Source of the DNA: Phenylobacterium sp.
GTDB lineage: Bacteria > Pseudomonadota > Alphaproteobacteria > Caulobacterales > Caulobacteraceae
Direction of reading: 5' to 3'
Assembly: GCF_019636135.1 (NCBI RefSeq)
Contig: NZ_JAHBYD010000018.1
Span: 1 to 64,000 of the forward strand
Length of the DNA stretch: 64,000 nt
The notes under the pieces are model-generated. The model ran no database searches. It was not told the DNA's origin and saw only the letters and a list, made by a program, of their open reading frames with translations. Position 1 is the first letter of the stretch. The number at the start of each line of letters is the position of its first letter. Positions 46,342-55,156 of this stretch are shown here, one piece after another. The position numbers and the translations under genes were made by a program.

Positions 46342-47148
46342 ATGATGAAGCATATTCTCGCCGGGGCGGCGCTCGCCCTGGTCGCCACCGCGGCCCAGGC
46401 CGACGTGGTCACGCCGGCCGACCTCCAGGGCTGGGCTCCGGCCAACGTCCGCGCCAACGGCGCGGTGGAGATCACCGGCGCCTACAAGCCCGCCGGCGAA
46501 ACCGGCTCGCTGCAGTTCACCACCAATACCGGGTCTGCGGCCGACACCACCGACAAGGCGGACTACGTCCACGCGCTGAACGGCACGCTCGGGGACCTGA
46601 TCAACGGCGGCGCCCTCAGCTTCGACTACTTCGTCGACTCCAGCAGCACCGTGCCCGAGTACCTGGCTCCGGCGCTGCGCCTGGGCTTCCTCGACGAGGC
46701 CAGCGGCAAGACAGGCTACCTGATCTGGGAGGACGTCTACAACGGCGGGGCCGTCGGGACGTCGGTGCCCAACGACACCTGGGTGTCGAACGACATCCTC
46801 GGGGGCAACTTCTGGCTCCGCAGCTTCTCGCCCGGGTTCACGGTGGAGAACTACGGCGTCTCGCTGTCCGAATGGGCCGGCGGCCAGGGCTACACCACGC
46901 CGGGCGGGACCTTCAGCCTGAGCGCCGCCACGCGCATCCTGAGCGTCGAGGTCGGCGTCGGCTCGGGCTGGGGCGGTGCGTTCAACGGCGCGGTCGACCA
47001 TGTGCTCGTCGACTTCGGCACGGGCTCGGGCGGCGTGAGCGCCAACTTCGAGTCGGGCGTGCCCGAACCCGGCGCCTGGGCGCTGATGATCCTCGGCTTC
47101 GGCGGGGTGGGCGCGGTCCTGCGGCGTCGTCAGGCGGTTGCGGCCTGA
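46342..47148 (+). CDS. PEPxxWA-CTERM sorting-domain secreted protein
   Basis: A 268-residue exported protein. A signal peptide (AAQADV) is followed by a beta-sandwich-like body with WSEN-type laminin-G features: a DYFVDSSSTVPEYLAPALRL segment and GYLIWEDVYNGG. The C-terminal sorting signal is VPEPGAWALMILGFGGVG with a short basic tail (RRRQ). It could be a carbohydrate-binding matrix protein. ATGs at 46342 and 46345 are both possible. It is unrelated to its neighbours and followed by a hairpin. Confidence 0.86.
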   Translation: MMKHILAGAALALVATAAQADVVTPADLQGWAPANVRANGAVEITGAYKPAGETGSLQFTTNTGSAADTTDKADYVHALNGTLGDLINGGALSFDYFVDSSSTVPEYLAPALRLGFLDEASGKTGYLIWEDVYNGGAVGTSVPNDTWVSNDILGGNFWLRSFSPGFTVENYGVSLSEWAGGQGYTTPGGTFSLSAATRILSVEVGVGSGWGGAFNGAVDHVLVDFGTGSGGVSANFESGVPEPGAWALMILGFGGVGAVLRRRQAVAA

Positions 47149-47182
47149 GCCGGGACGTCTCGCGGAACAGACAGGCTGTACG

Positions 47183-47210
47183 ACGCCCGGAACCGCAAGG
47201 TTCCGGGCGT
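47183..47210 (+). terminator. Hairpin after the PEP-CTERM gene
   Basis: A perfect 12-base stem, ACGCCCGGAACC with GGTTCCGGGCGT, encloses a GCAA loop 34 bases after the stop codon. The U-tract is poor (TCGG), so it may be a weak or Rho-assisted terminator. Confidence 0.65.
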
Positions 47211-47320
47211 TCGGCCCTCAGTCCTCGCTGCGGGCGGCGGCGGCCACGACGGCGCAGAGGGCTAGGCCACGTCCCCCTCGGAAATGCCGCCTCCACCCGG
47301 GCATGAACGCTTCCGCCAGC

Positions 47321-48292
47321 TCAACCGTGTCCATGGCCATGGTGATGGTCGTGCGGTTCCGTCGCCCCTCGCACCTCCACGGTCACATGGCTGACGCCGG
47401 CCAGTCCGGCCAGGCGGGCGCGGTAGGTCGCCACGGGCTTGGGATGCGCCGCCGCGATGACGGCGATCACGGCGTGATGGCCGGGGCCCAGGCGCCAGAG
47501 GTGCAGGTCGATCACCCGCTCGCCCTCGTCGGAGAGCCGGCGGCGCACCTCCGCCGTCAGTTCGGGCGAGGGATTGATGTCCAGCAGGGACGCGCCGGCG
47601 CGGCGCATCAGCGTCCCGGCGAACTGCGCCACGAGGACCGCGGCCAGGAGGCCCGCCAGCGGGTCGGCGAACGCCCAGTGCAGCCAGCGCCCGGCCAGCA
47701 CGGCCAGCAGCGCCAGGACCGAAACCGCGGCGTCGGCCGTCAGGTGCAGGTGGGCGGCCGAGAGGTTGAGGTCGCCCTGTCGGTCGCCGCGCGACGCCTG
47801 CGCCCCGGTGGGCCTGAGCAGCCAGATGCAGACCAGGTTCACGGCTAGGCCTGCGGCGGCGATCGGCAGGGCGTCGTGGTAGTCCACCGCCTGAGGGGCC
47901 AACAGGCGGCTCGCGCTCTCGACGCCCATCAGCACCGCGGTCACCGCCAGCACCACCCCGTTCGCGAAGCCCGCGAGGTAGCCCAGCTTGCCGGTGCCGA
48001 AGCTGAAGGCCGGGTTGCCCGCGTGGCGCCGCGCCAGCGCATAGGCGGCCGCCGCGACCAGCAGGGCCACGACGTGGGCGCCCATGTGCAGGCCGCTCGC
48101 CATCAGGGCCATGGACCGCGTCGCGGCCCCGCCGACGACCAGCGCCGCCAGCGTCGCCGTGCAGATGGCGGCGACGATCCAGGTGCGGCGCTCGTTCCGC
48201 AGGTGGTCGGCGCCGAGGTAGACCCGGTCCGCCCGGAACGCGTCCAGCGCTTCGGGCGGGTCCGGCCGTTCCGGTGCGGTCGTCGAACTCAC
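47321..48292 (-). CDS. dmeF: Cation diffusion facilitator, DmeF type
   Basis: A metal efflux pump of the CDF family, most similar in pattern to DmeF (cobalt/nickel) proteins: RNERRTWIVAAICTATLAAL, GLHMGAHVVALLVAAAAY (the usual Asp is altered to GLHMGAH as in DmeF), AHLHLTADAAVSVLALLAVL and a C-terminal HDHHHGHGHG. It has six membrane segments and about 323 residues. I prefer the GTG at 48292 (AGGAT just upstream); a TTG at 48313 would add 7 residues. A palindrome overlaps its promoter. Confidence 0.9.
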   Translation of the reverse strand: MSSTTAPERPDPPEALDAFRADRVYLGADHLRNERRTWIVAAICTATLAALVVGGAATRSMALMASGLHMGAHVVALLVAAAAYALARRHAGNPAFSFGTGKLGYLAGFANGVVLAVTAVLMGVESASRLLAPQAVDYHDALPIAAAGLAVNLVCIWLLRPTGAQASRGDRQGDLNLSAAHLHLTADAAVSVLALLAVLAGRWLHWAFADPLAGLLAAVLVAQFAGTLMRRAGASLLDINPSPELTAEVRRRLSDEGERVIDLHLWRLGPGHHAVIAVIAAAHPKPVATYRARLAGLAGVSHVTVEVRGATEPHDHHHGHGHG

Positions 48293-48322
48293 GGGCGATC
48301 CTGGCGCGCTCAAGGGTGAAGC

Positions 48323-48335
48323 GTTATCTTATAAC
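48323..48335 (-). promoter_or_regulatory. Dyad overlapping the dmeF promoter
   Basis: GTTATCTTATAAC is a perfect 5-base dyad with a 3-base centre. On the minus strand it overlaps a -10-like GATAAC that lies 17 bases after TTGACG, directly upstream of dmeF. It is suitable for a metal-sensing repressor; the regulator is not identified. Confidence 0.55.
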
Positions 48336-48459
48336 ACATGACGGGCGTCAAGGCGTGGGCGTCCCGGACGTCGCGTCCTCGCCCGCCGGGGCCGCTCGCC
48401 ACCCGCAGGCGGCTCGATTATATGGTCCGGCGTGACGCTGGGCAGAGGGGACGCAGACG

Positions 48460-49149
48460 GTGACGCCAGGACAGACGGACTTTCCGGACGACATCTTCAC
48501 CGAGCCTGAGGACGTCGATCCCGACACCCTGGCGAACCTCGGCCCGCTGACCCGCCTCGCGGGCGTCTGGGAAGGCCACAAGGGCGTCGACGTGAACCCC
48601 AAGGCCGAGGGGCCCGAGCGGCGCGTCTACCTCGAGCGCATCGAGATGCAGCCGATCGACCCGCAGCCCAACGGCCCGCAACTGTTCTACGGCCTGCGCT
48701 ACCACGTCCACATCGCCACCGACGAGGAGGACACCACCTTCCACGACCAGGTGGGCTACTGGTTATGGGAGCCGAAGACCGGGCTGATCATGCAGACCCT
48801 GGCGATCCCGCGCGGCCAGGTGGCGCTGGCCGGCGGCCACGCGAAGCCGGGCGACAAGGTCCTGCGCGTGCGCGCCGAGCGGGGCTCGCCCAGCTATGGC
48901 ATCGGCTCGACCGACTTCCTGGAGTGGGCGTTCCGCACCGAGTCCTTCGAGCTGGAGGTCACCTTCCACGACGACGGCCGCTGGAGCTACGTCTCCGACA
49001 CCATGCTGGCCGTGCGCGGCCGGGCCGAGCCGTTCCGCCACCGCGACCGCAACACGCTCGGCAAGGTGGGCGAGCCCACGCCCAATCCGCTGGTGCGGAT
49101 CCGGCGCGACGGCGTCCCGCCCCGCGTGGCCCACGGCATGACGGGCTGA
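48460..49149 (+). CDS. FABP/nitrobindin-like beta-barrel protein
   Basis: A 229-residue soluble protein with the nitrobindin/THAP4-like lipocalin pattern: [16 protein letters not shown] at the start of the barrel, then [11 protein letters not shown] and [12 protein letters not shown], and the closing [20 protein letters not shown]. The WxGxG-like sequence here is WEGHKG. Related proteins bind heme or hydrophobic ligands. It starts with GTG at 48460. The CobW-type gene follows 35 bases later, probably in the same transcript. Confidence 0.8.
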   Translation: MTPGQTDFPDDIFTEPEDVDPDTLANLGPLTRLAGVWEGHKGVDVNPKAEGPERRVYLERIEMQPIDPQPNGPQLFYGLRYHVHIATDEEDTTFHDQVGYWLWEPKTGLIMQTLAIPRGQVALAGGHAKPGDKVLRVRAERGSPSYGIGSTDFLEWAFRTESFELEVTFHDDGRWSYVSDTMLAVRGRAEPFRHRDRNTLGKVGEPTPNPLVRIRRDGVPPRVAHGMTG

Positions 49150-49184
49150 CGCATGGGCTTGGCCGCCGCCGCCGCGGCGACTAC

Positions 49185-50315
49185 ATGACCGCCATGAGCG
49201 AAGCCGCGACCGCCGCCAAGACCCCCGTCACCGTCCTCACCGGCTATCTCGGCGCGGGCAAGACGACCCTGCTGAACCGGATCCTGACCGAGAGCCACGG
49301 CAAGACCTACGCCGTGATCGTCAACGAGTTCGGCGAGATCGGCATCGACAACGACCTGATCGTCGGCGCCGACGAAGAGGTCTTCGAGATGAACAACGGC
49401 TGCGTCTGCTGCACGGTGCGCGGCGACCTGATCCGCGTCCTCTCGGGGCTGATGAAGCGCCAGATGGGAAAAGGGGGGCGGAAGTTCGACGGGATCATCG
49501 TCGAGACCACGGGCCTCGCGGACCCCGCCCCGGTGGCCCAGACCTTCTTCGTGGACGACGACGTCCGCGCCAGGACCGAGCTCGACAGCGTGACGACGGT
49601 GGTCGACGCCAAGCACCTGCCGCTGCGCCTGAAGGACTCCAGAGAGGCCGCCGAGCAGATCGCCTTCGCCGACCAGATCATCCTCAACAAGACCGACCTC
49701 GTCACCCCGGCCGAGCTGGCCGAGGTGGAGAAGGCGATCCGCACGCTGAACCCGATGGCGCCGATCCGCCGCGCCGAGCGCTCGAACGTGCCGCTGGACG
49801 CGATCCTGGGCCGCCACGCCTTCGACCTGGCGCGCGTCACCGAGCTGCAGCCCGACTTCCTGAACCCGGCGCACGGCGAGGCGGGCCACGTCCACGACGA
49901 GACCTGCGACCACCACGAGCACGACGACCACCATCATCACGATCATCATGGCCATGACCACGATCATGACCATGGGCACGGCCACGCTCATATCCACGAC
50001 CATGTCGCGGAGAGCGGCATCCGCTCGGTCTCGCTGAGGTCGGACAAGCCGATCGACGCCAACCGCGTCACCGCCTGGCTCAACAACGTGCTGCAGACGC
50101 AAGGGCAGGACATCCTGCGCGCCAAGGGCATCCTCGACATCAGGGGCGAGGCCCGCCGCCTGGTGTTCCAGGCCGTCCACATGATCCTGGAGGGCGACTT
50201 CCAGGGCGAGTGGAAGGACGGCGACCCGCGCTACTCCCGCCTGGTCTTCATCGGCCGCAACCTGAACGAGGACGCCCTGCGCGCCGGCTTCGAAAGCTGC
50301 GTCGCCGCCGCCTAG
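49185..50315 (+). CDS. COG0523 (CobW/ZNG1-like) metal-chaperone GTPase
   Basis: A 376-residue G3E-family GTPase. The Walker A motif [11 protein letters not shown] spans residues 20-30, the metal-binding CVCC motif ([11 protein letters not shown]) is present, and NKTDL is the guanine-specificity motif. A long loop carries about two dozen His residues ([20 protein letters not shown]...). A CobW C-terminal domain follows. Such proteins deliver zinc or cobalt to client enzymes. The nearby DmeF-type efflux gene fits a shared role in metal balance. The ATG at 49185 and another at 49194 are both possible. Confidence 0.92.
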   Translation: MTAMSEAATAAKTPVTVLTGYLGAGKTTLLNRILTESHGKTYAVIVNEFGEIGIDNDLIVGADEEVFEMNNGCVCCTVRGDLIRVLSGLMKRQMGKGGRKFDGIIVETTGLADPAPVAQTFFVDDDVRARTELDSVTTVVDAKHLPLRLKDSREAAEQIAFADQIILNKTDLVTPAELAEVEKAIRTLNPMAPIRRAERSNVPLDAILGRHAFDLARVTELQPDFLNPAHGEAGHVHDETCDHHEHDDHHHHDHHGHDHDHDHGHGHAHIHDHVAESGIRSVSLRSDKPIDANRVTAWLNNVLQTQGQDILRAKGILDIRGEARRLVFQAVHMILEGDFQGEWKDGDPRYSRLVFIGRNLNEDALRAGFESCVAAA

Positions 50316-50497
50316 GCCGCGAGCGGGTTGGTCGCCAGCCGGCGCAGGCAGCTCGCGGCGACCACCTCGGGCCGCACGTGGCCGCACCAGGCGAAGCTGC
50401 GCCCGCCGCGCCATTCCAGGATCAGCCGGCGGCCGTCCAGCCGGAACCGGCCACGGTGGGTCTGCGATCCGACCGAAACCTCGACTTGCCGCCACAT
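50312..50497 (-). CDS. Small hypothetical protein
   Basis: A 61-residue frame with two cysteines ([21 protein letters not shown]) and a beta-strand-rich start ([17 protein letters not shown]). It overlaps the 3' end of the COG0523 gene by 4 bases, convergently. I do not recognise it. The balanced composition suggests it is real, but the ribosome site is weak. Confidence 0.45.
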   Translation of the reverse strand: MWRQVEVSVGSQTHRGRFRLDGRRLILEWRGGRSFAWCGHVRPEVVAASCLRRLATNPLAA

Positions 50498-50672
50498 CGT
50501 CGTCGCGCCTTCGCGCCGGTTACGAGGTCATTCCGGCCCCACCTGAGCCTCCAAGCCTGAACGAGGGCGGTTACATGCGGATTAATGGTGAACGGTGGTC
50601 CGCGAGCGTCGGAACATCTTGAGAACCTGGCGACGAGCGGCTACGAGTCCGCGGCGACCTCGGAGGACGGCG

Positions 50673-51497
50673 ATGGCTCAGGCGGGCAGGGTCCGGTGTG
50701 GGATCGGGGGCTGGACGTTCGAGCCCTGGCGCGGCGTGTTCTACCCGCCGAAGTGGCCCCAGGCGAAGGAGCTGGAGTACGCCAGCCGCCGCCTCACCGC
50801 GATCGAGATCAACGGCACCTACTACTCGTCCTTCAAGCCCGAGAGCTGGGCCAAGTGGCGCGCGGCGACGCCCGAGGGGTTCAGGTTCGCGGTGAAGGCC
50901 AGCCGCTTCTGCACCAACCGCAAGGTTCTCGCCGACGGCAGGCAGAGCGTGGGCGTCTTCCTGAACCAGGGCCTGACCGAGCTCGGCGACCGGCTGGGGC
51001 CGATCCTGTGGCAGTTCATGCCCACCAAGAGGTTCGACTACGACGACTTCGCGGGCTTCATGGACCTGATGCCGGACAAGGTGGGCGACCTGCCCGCCAA
51101 GCACGTGTTCGAGGTGAGGAACGCCACCTTCAACGACCCGAAGTTCATCGGCCTGTGCCGCGACCGCGGCATCGCGATCTGCAACTCCGACAATGAGAAA
51201 TACCCGTTCATCCCGGATATCACCGCCGACTTCGTCTACCTGCGCCTGCTTTCGGCCGACGACGGGATCCCCACCGGCTACGAGGCCAGGGACCTCGACC
51301 TCTGGGCCGGACGCTTCAGGACCTACGCCGAAGGCCATGTGCCGGGCGACTTCACGCCGGTGGACCGCACCGGTCCGCCCGAGGGGCCGCGCGACGTCTA
51401 CGCCTTCGTGATCCACGAGGGGAAGGTGCGCGCGCCGGCCGCCGCGCAGGAATTCATCAAGCGGGTGGATCCCGACTTCAGGCCGGCCGGGGACTGA
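50673..51497 (+). CDS. DUF72 family protein
   Basis: A 274-residue protein of the DUF72/YecE family, which has a TIM-barrel fold: VRCGIGGWTFEPWRGVFYP, RRLTAIEINGTYYSSFKPESW, FRFAVKASRFCTN and LWQFMPTKRFD are conserved. The biochemical function is unknown; the family is sometimes found with nucleases. The ATG at 50673 has GGAGG six bases upstream; an extension to 50595 is unlikely. Its end overlaps the convergent HWE kinase gene by 20 bases. Confidence 0.92.
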   Translation: MAQAGRVRCGIGGWTFEPWRGVFYPPKWPQAKELEYASRRLTAIEINGTYYSSFKPESWAKWRAATPEGFRFAVKASRFCTNRKVLADGRQSVGVFLNQGLTELGDRLGPILWQFMPTKRFDYDDFAGFMDLMPDKVGDLPAKHVFEVRNATFNDPKFIGLCRDRGIAICNSDNEKYPFIPDITADFVYLRLLSADDGIPTGYEARDLDLWAGRFRTYAEGHVPGDFTPVDRTGPPEGPRDVYAFVIHEGKVRAPAAAQEFIKRVDPDFRPAGD

Positions 51498-52986
51498 GGT
51501 TCTCCGGTCCGGTGTGGGGGCCGAACACCGGATCGTCGAGGGCGTCGTCGGGCGCGGGACCGGGCTCGGGCTGGAACGGCGCGCTGATGCGGCAGCGGAC
51601 GCCCGGCCGCTCGAAGGCGATCTTCACCTCCCCGCCGAGTTCGTGGGCCAGGCCGCGCTCCAGCAGGCGCGAGCCGAAGCCGCGCGCCTTCGGCGGCTCC
51701 ACCCGCGGGCCGCCCAGTTCCTGCCAGTCGACGATCAGGCGCGCCGGATCGGTCTCGGGATCCAGCCGCCAGCGGACCGAGACGCGGCCCTTCTCGTTGG
51801 AGAGCGCCCCGTACTTCACCGCGTTGGTCGCCAGCTCGTGGCCGCCCATCGCCAGGGCCAGGGCCATCTTCGGCGAGATGCGCAGGTCCGGACCCGCGAG
51901 GGTCACGCGCTCGCCGCCGGCGTGCGGCGCCATGGTGCGCTGGAGGACCGCGCGCAGCGAGGCGCCCGCCCAGCGCTCGCGGGTCAGGATGTCGTGCGTC
52001 CAGGCCAGCGCCATCAGCCGGTCCTCGAAGTCGGCCAGCGGCCCGCCGTCCTTCGCCCGGCCCAGGCTCTGCCGCGCCACCGACTGGACGGTGGCCAGCA
52101 TGTTCTTCACCCGGTGGTTCAGCTCGTGGATCAGGAGCTGCTGGCGGCGCTCGGCGCGGGCGCGCTCGGCGACCTCGCGTTCGAGCCGCGCCTCGTAGAG
52201 CTTGTTGGCGGTGACGTCGACGGTGACGCCGCTCACGCGGACGGCGGCGCCGTCCGGGCGGCGCTCGACGACCGCGGCGCTGGAGCGGAGCCAGCGATGG
52301 CCGCCGTCGGCCGCCGACACGCGGTACTCGAAGGTGGCCTCGTCGGCCTCGCGCAGCTTGCCGAGCGCCTCGGCCACCGCGGGCTTGTCGTCATCGAACA
52401 CGAAGGTGCGCCAGTCGGCGATCGCCTCCTCGTCGCGCGACGACGCCGAAAGGCCGACGAGCGCGCGGGCGGCGGCCGGGTCCAGCCAGCGCAGCGCGCC
52501 GCCGGCGCGCCACTCCCAGGTGGCGGCTCGGGCGGCCTGGTGGGCGAGGCGCAGGCTCTCGGTCATCGCGCGCAGGCGTCGCTCGTTGCGCCGCAGGGTG
52601 CGCTCGCCGCGTTCGCGGTCGGTGACGTCGCGCAGGAAGAAGGCGATGCCGCCCTCGACCGGCAGGCCGCGCACCTCGACCCATTCGTCGTCGGCGCCCG
52701 GGCGGGGCGTCACGAACTCCACCGGCGCCAGGTCGCGGATGGCGGTCAGGAACCGCAGCTCCATCGCCTCTCCGCCCAGCCGCGCGAGGACGGGCCGCAG
52801 CGGCTTGCCGATGGTCGAGGTGCGGAACGTCTGCAGGAACCGCGCGGCGGCCGGGTTGCAGTACGTCAGGCGGCCGCCGGCGTCGGCGGCGAAGAGGCCG
52901 TCCGCGCCCGCGATATCCAGAAGCGCCTTGCCCAGCTCCACCGCGAGCCCGGCGGGCTGAGTCCGATCGCGCCTTGTGGCCGCCAT
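51478..52986 (-). CDS. HWE-family histidine kinase with two PAS domains
   Basis: A 502-residue soluble kinase. Two PAS domains (about residues 20-130 and 150-275) precede an HWE-type kinase core. The acceptor His291 lies in ELNHRVKN; GGHELATNAVKYGALS is the modified N-box, and DWQELGGPRV supplies the Trp-x-Glu element that names the family. Such kinases in alphaproteobacteria often feed the general stress response or light/redox signalling, but no partner regulator is adjacent. The ATG at 52986 has GAGGG six bases upstream. Confidence 0.93.
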   Translation of the reverse strand: MAATRRDRTQPAGLAVELGKALLDIAGADGLFAADAGGRLTYCNPAAARFLQTFRTSTIGKPLRPVLARLGGEAMELRFLTAIRDLAPVEFVTPRPGADDEWVEVRGLPVEGGIAFFLRDVTDRERGERTLRRNERRLRAMTESLRLAHQAARAATWEWRAGGALRWLDPAAARALVGLSASSRDEEAIADWRTFVFDDDKPAVAEALGKLREADEATFEYRVSAADGGHRWLRSSAAVVERRPDGAAVRVSGVTVDVTANKLYEARLEREVAERARAERRQQLLIHELNHRVKNMLATVQSVARQSLGRAKDGGPLADFEDRLMALAWTHDILTRERWAGASLRAVLQRTMAPHAGGERVTLAGPDLRISPKMALALAMGGHELATNAVKYGALSNEKGRVSVRWRLDPETDPARLIVDWQELGGPRVEPPKARGFGSRLLERGLAHELGGEVKIAFERPGVRCRISAPFQPEPGPAPDDALDDPVFGPHTGPENLSPRPA

Positions 52987-53070
52987 TCGAATCCCTCGGA
53001 GCGGCCCCCCACGCAGCACCATGCCACAACCTTTGCGCTTGCGTCCCGCCGTTTGGTTGCAGGCCGCCAG

Positions 53071-53176
53071 CGAACCTCCCCCGCTCCGCGGGCAGGGCGA
53101 TCTCTGCGGTTTGACCGACGGCCTTTCGGCCGCCCGCATCGATATGCGATTCCCCTGGCTCCGCAGGGGAGGTTCG
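53071..53176. repeat. Family 1 dyad repeat, deleted copy C
   Basis: The outer ends CGAACCTCCC and GGGAGGTTCG are intact, but the left module and left arm are missing. The sequence passes directly from GGGCGATC (the left flank type) to ATCTCTGCGGTTT (the right arm type) and then continues through GACGGCCTTTCGGCCGCC. The junction is at the shared GCGATC. Confidence 0.85.
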
Positions 53177-53248
53177 TGCGCGATGCGCTTGACCGACCCG
53201 ACGTCAGGGCGGCCTGTTCGCAGGCAGCGACAGATGCGGGAGGCCCCC

Positions 53249-54178
53249 ATGACCGAATTCACCCTCGACGACCTGATGTTCAAGCCCGGCCTGATGAAGG
53301 GCCAGCGGATCCTGATCACGGGCGGCGGCACGGGCCTGGGCAAGGTGATGGCCGAGGCCTGCGTCCTGCTGGGCGCCGACGTGGTGATCTGGGGCCGCCG
53401 CGGCGAGGTGGTGGCCGCCACCGCCGACGAGATCAACGAGGCCCACGCCGCCGCCTCGGGCGGCCGCTGCGCCGGCATGGCCACCGACATCCGCGTGCCC
53501 GAGGCGATCCACGACGCCATGGACGAGGTCTGGGCCGGCGGCGCGCCGACGGGCTTGGTCAACAATGCGGCCGGCAACTTCATCAGCCGCACCGAGGACC
53601 TGTCGCCCCGCGGCTTCGACGCCATCGCCAACATCGTCTTCCGCGGCTCGTTCAACGTGACGCTCGACGCCGGCAAGCGCTGGCTGGCCGAGGGCAGGCA
53701 CGCCTCGGTGGTCTCGATCCTGACCACCTGGGTCTGGCACGGCGGGCCGTTCACGGTGCCCAGCGCCATGTCGAAGGCCGGCCTGAACGTCATGACCCAG
53801 TCGCTGGCCGTCGAGTGGGGCAACCGCGGCATCCGCTTCAACGCCATCGCCCCCGGCCCCTTCCCGACCGAAGGCGCGTGGGCGCGGCTGAACCCCGGCT
53901 CGACCGAGGCGACCAGCGGCGAGCGGAAGACGGCCGACCCGACGATCCCGCTGGGCCGCAACGGCGAGATGCGGGAGCTCGCGAACCTGGCCGTCTACCT
54001 GCTGGACCCCGGCTCGGCCTATGTGAACGGCCAGACCATCGCCATCGACGGCGGCGGCCATCTGCGCGGCGGCGGCGGCTTCGCCCGCCTCTCCGAGTGG
54101 GGCGACGCCGAATGGGAAGCGGCCCGCAACTCCATCAAGGCCAGCAACGAGAAGGACCGGGCGCAACGCACGGTCTGA
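53249..54178 (+). CDS. SDR-family enoyl-CoA reductase-like oxidoreductase
   Basis: A 309-residue SDR most like peroxisomal-type 2,4-dienoyl-CoA reductases: ILITGGGTGLGKVMAEAC is the NADP-binding motif, NNAAGNFISRTEDLSP is characteristic, and GGPFTVPSAMSKAG replaces the usual YxxxK (no catalytic Tyr is visible; Lys is retained). FNAIAPGPFPTEGAW and VNGQTIAIDGGG follow. It probably reduces unsaturated acyl-CoAs. The start follows GGGAGG by five bases. A TetR regulator gene lies downstream beyond repeat copy D. Confidence 0.9.
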   Translation: MTEFTLDDLMFKPGLMKGQRILITGGGTGLGKVMAEACVLLGADVVIWGRRGEVVAATADEINEAHAAASGGRCAGMATDIRVPEAIHDAMDEVWAGGAPTGLVNNAAGNFISRTEDLSPRGFDAIANIVFRGSFNVTLDAGKRWLAEGRHASVVSILTTWVWHGGPFTVPSAMSKAGLNVMTQSLAVEWGNRGIRFNAIAPGPFPTEGAWARLNPGSTEATSGERKTADPTIPLGRNGEMRELANLAVYLLDPGSAYVNGQTIAIDGGGHLRGGGGFARLSEWGDAEWEAARNSIKASNEKDRAQRTV

Positions 54179-54198
54179 CGCTCCGCGCCCGGCTTTTC

Positions 54199-54378
54199 AG
54201 CAGGGCAATCGCATATGGCTTGTGGGCGGCTTGTCCGCCCGATTCATGAACCGCGGAGATGCGCAGAGAAGCTCGCGGATCCACGGGAATCCTCCGCGTA
54301 TCTCCGCGATCTCTGCGGTTTTGACTGACGGCCTTTCGGCCGCCCGCATCCATATGCGATGGCCCTGGGCTTTTCAGG
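54199..54378. repeat. Dispersed dyad repeat, family 1, copy D
   Basis: It has the same orientation as copy B: CAGGGCAATCGCATATGG, TTGTGGGCGGCTTGTCCGCC, ATGAACCGCGGAGATGCGC, then GTATCTCCGCGATCTCTGCG and GACGGCCTTTCGGCCGCCCG, ending CATATGCGATGGCCCTG. Flanking copies of CTTTTCAG occur on both sides. Confidence 0.9.
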
Positions 54379-54463
54379 GTGACGCATGCGTAAAGCCGCT
54401 GGCGGCCTCGTACGGCGCATCCTAATATGACGCCCGTCAGGTTTGGGGGCGGGTCGAGAGTTC

Positions 54464-55090
54464 ATGTCGCAGGTGGCTTATCTTCCGGCGGGCAAGCGGG
54501 AACAGACGAAGGTCCAGAACCGCCAGGCCATCCTGGACGCCGCGCGCGAGGTGTTCGGCGAGCTGGGCTACGAGGCGGCGACCGTGCGCGACATCATCCG
54601 CCGCACGGGCCTCGCGGCCGGGACCTTCTACAACTACTACCGCTCGAAGGAGGAGGTGTTCGCCGCCCTCGCCGACGACGGCGCGCGCCGCTTCGCCCCG
54701 ATCCTGAAGAACCTGCGCGGCAAGGGCGGCCCGATCGAGCCGTTCGTGCGCGAGGCGATCCTCGCCTACTTCGAGTTCATGGCCGACGAGCATGTGAGCT
54801 GGCTGGCGCGCCGCCCGGCCGGCGAGATGCAGCCCCATGTGCATGGCGAGACCCCCGAGATGGCGGCCGTGTTCGCCGAGGTGAAGGACGCCATCGAGCA
54901 CGCGATCATCGAAGGCCGCGGGCCGGTCTCGGACAGCGATTACATGGCCGCCGCCGCCATCGGCGTCGCCCGCGAGGTCTGCGACCGGATGCTCATGCGC
55001 CGGCCGATCGACACGGCCGCGGCGGCCGACTTCGCCGCGGAGATGATCCTCCACGGGCTGAAGGGCCTGCCGGGCGCCGGCCAGCACTGA
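54464..55090 (+). CDS. TetR/AcrR-family regulator
   Basis: A 208-residue repressor with the TetR helix-turn-helix (ILDAAREVFGELGYEAATVRDII, TGLAAGTFYNYYRSKEEVFAAL). The C-terminal ligand domain contains AYFEFMADEHVSWLARRPAG and two His residues that could bind metal or ligand. The quinone oxidoreductase that follows in the same direction (67 bases) is a plausible target. The ATG at 54464 is the first in a suitable position; a TTG at 54443 is less likely. Confidence 0.9.
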   Translation: MSQVAYLPAGKREQTKVQNRQAILDAAREVFGELGYEAATVRDIIRRTGLAAGTFYNYYRSKEEVFAALADDGARRFAPILKNLRGKGGPIEPFVREAILAYFEFMADEHVSWLARRPAGEMQPHVHGETPEMAAVFAEVKDAIEHAIIEGRGPVSDSDYMAAAAIGVAREVCDRMLMRRPIDTAAAADFAAEMILHGLKGLPGAGQH

Positions 55091-55156
55091 GGCTGGCCTG
55101 CCCTCGCGTGAGGCAGGGCTAGCTGCGCCAACGAGAACCCCCACGAGGTCGGACCG

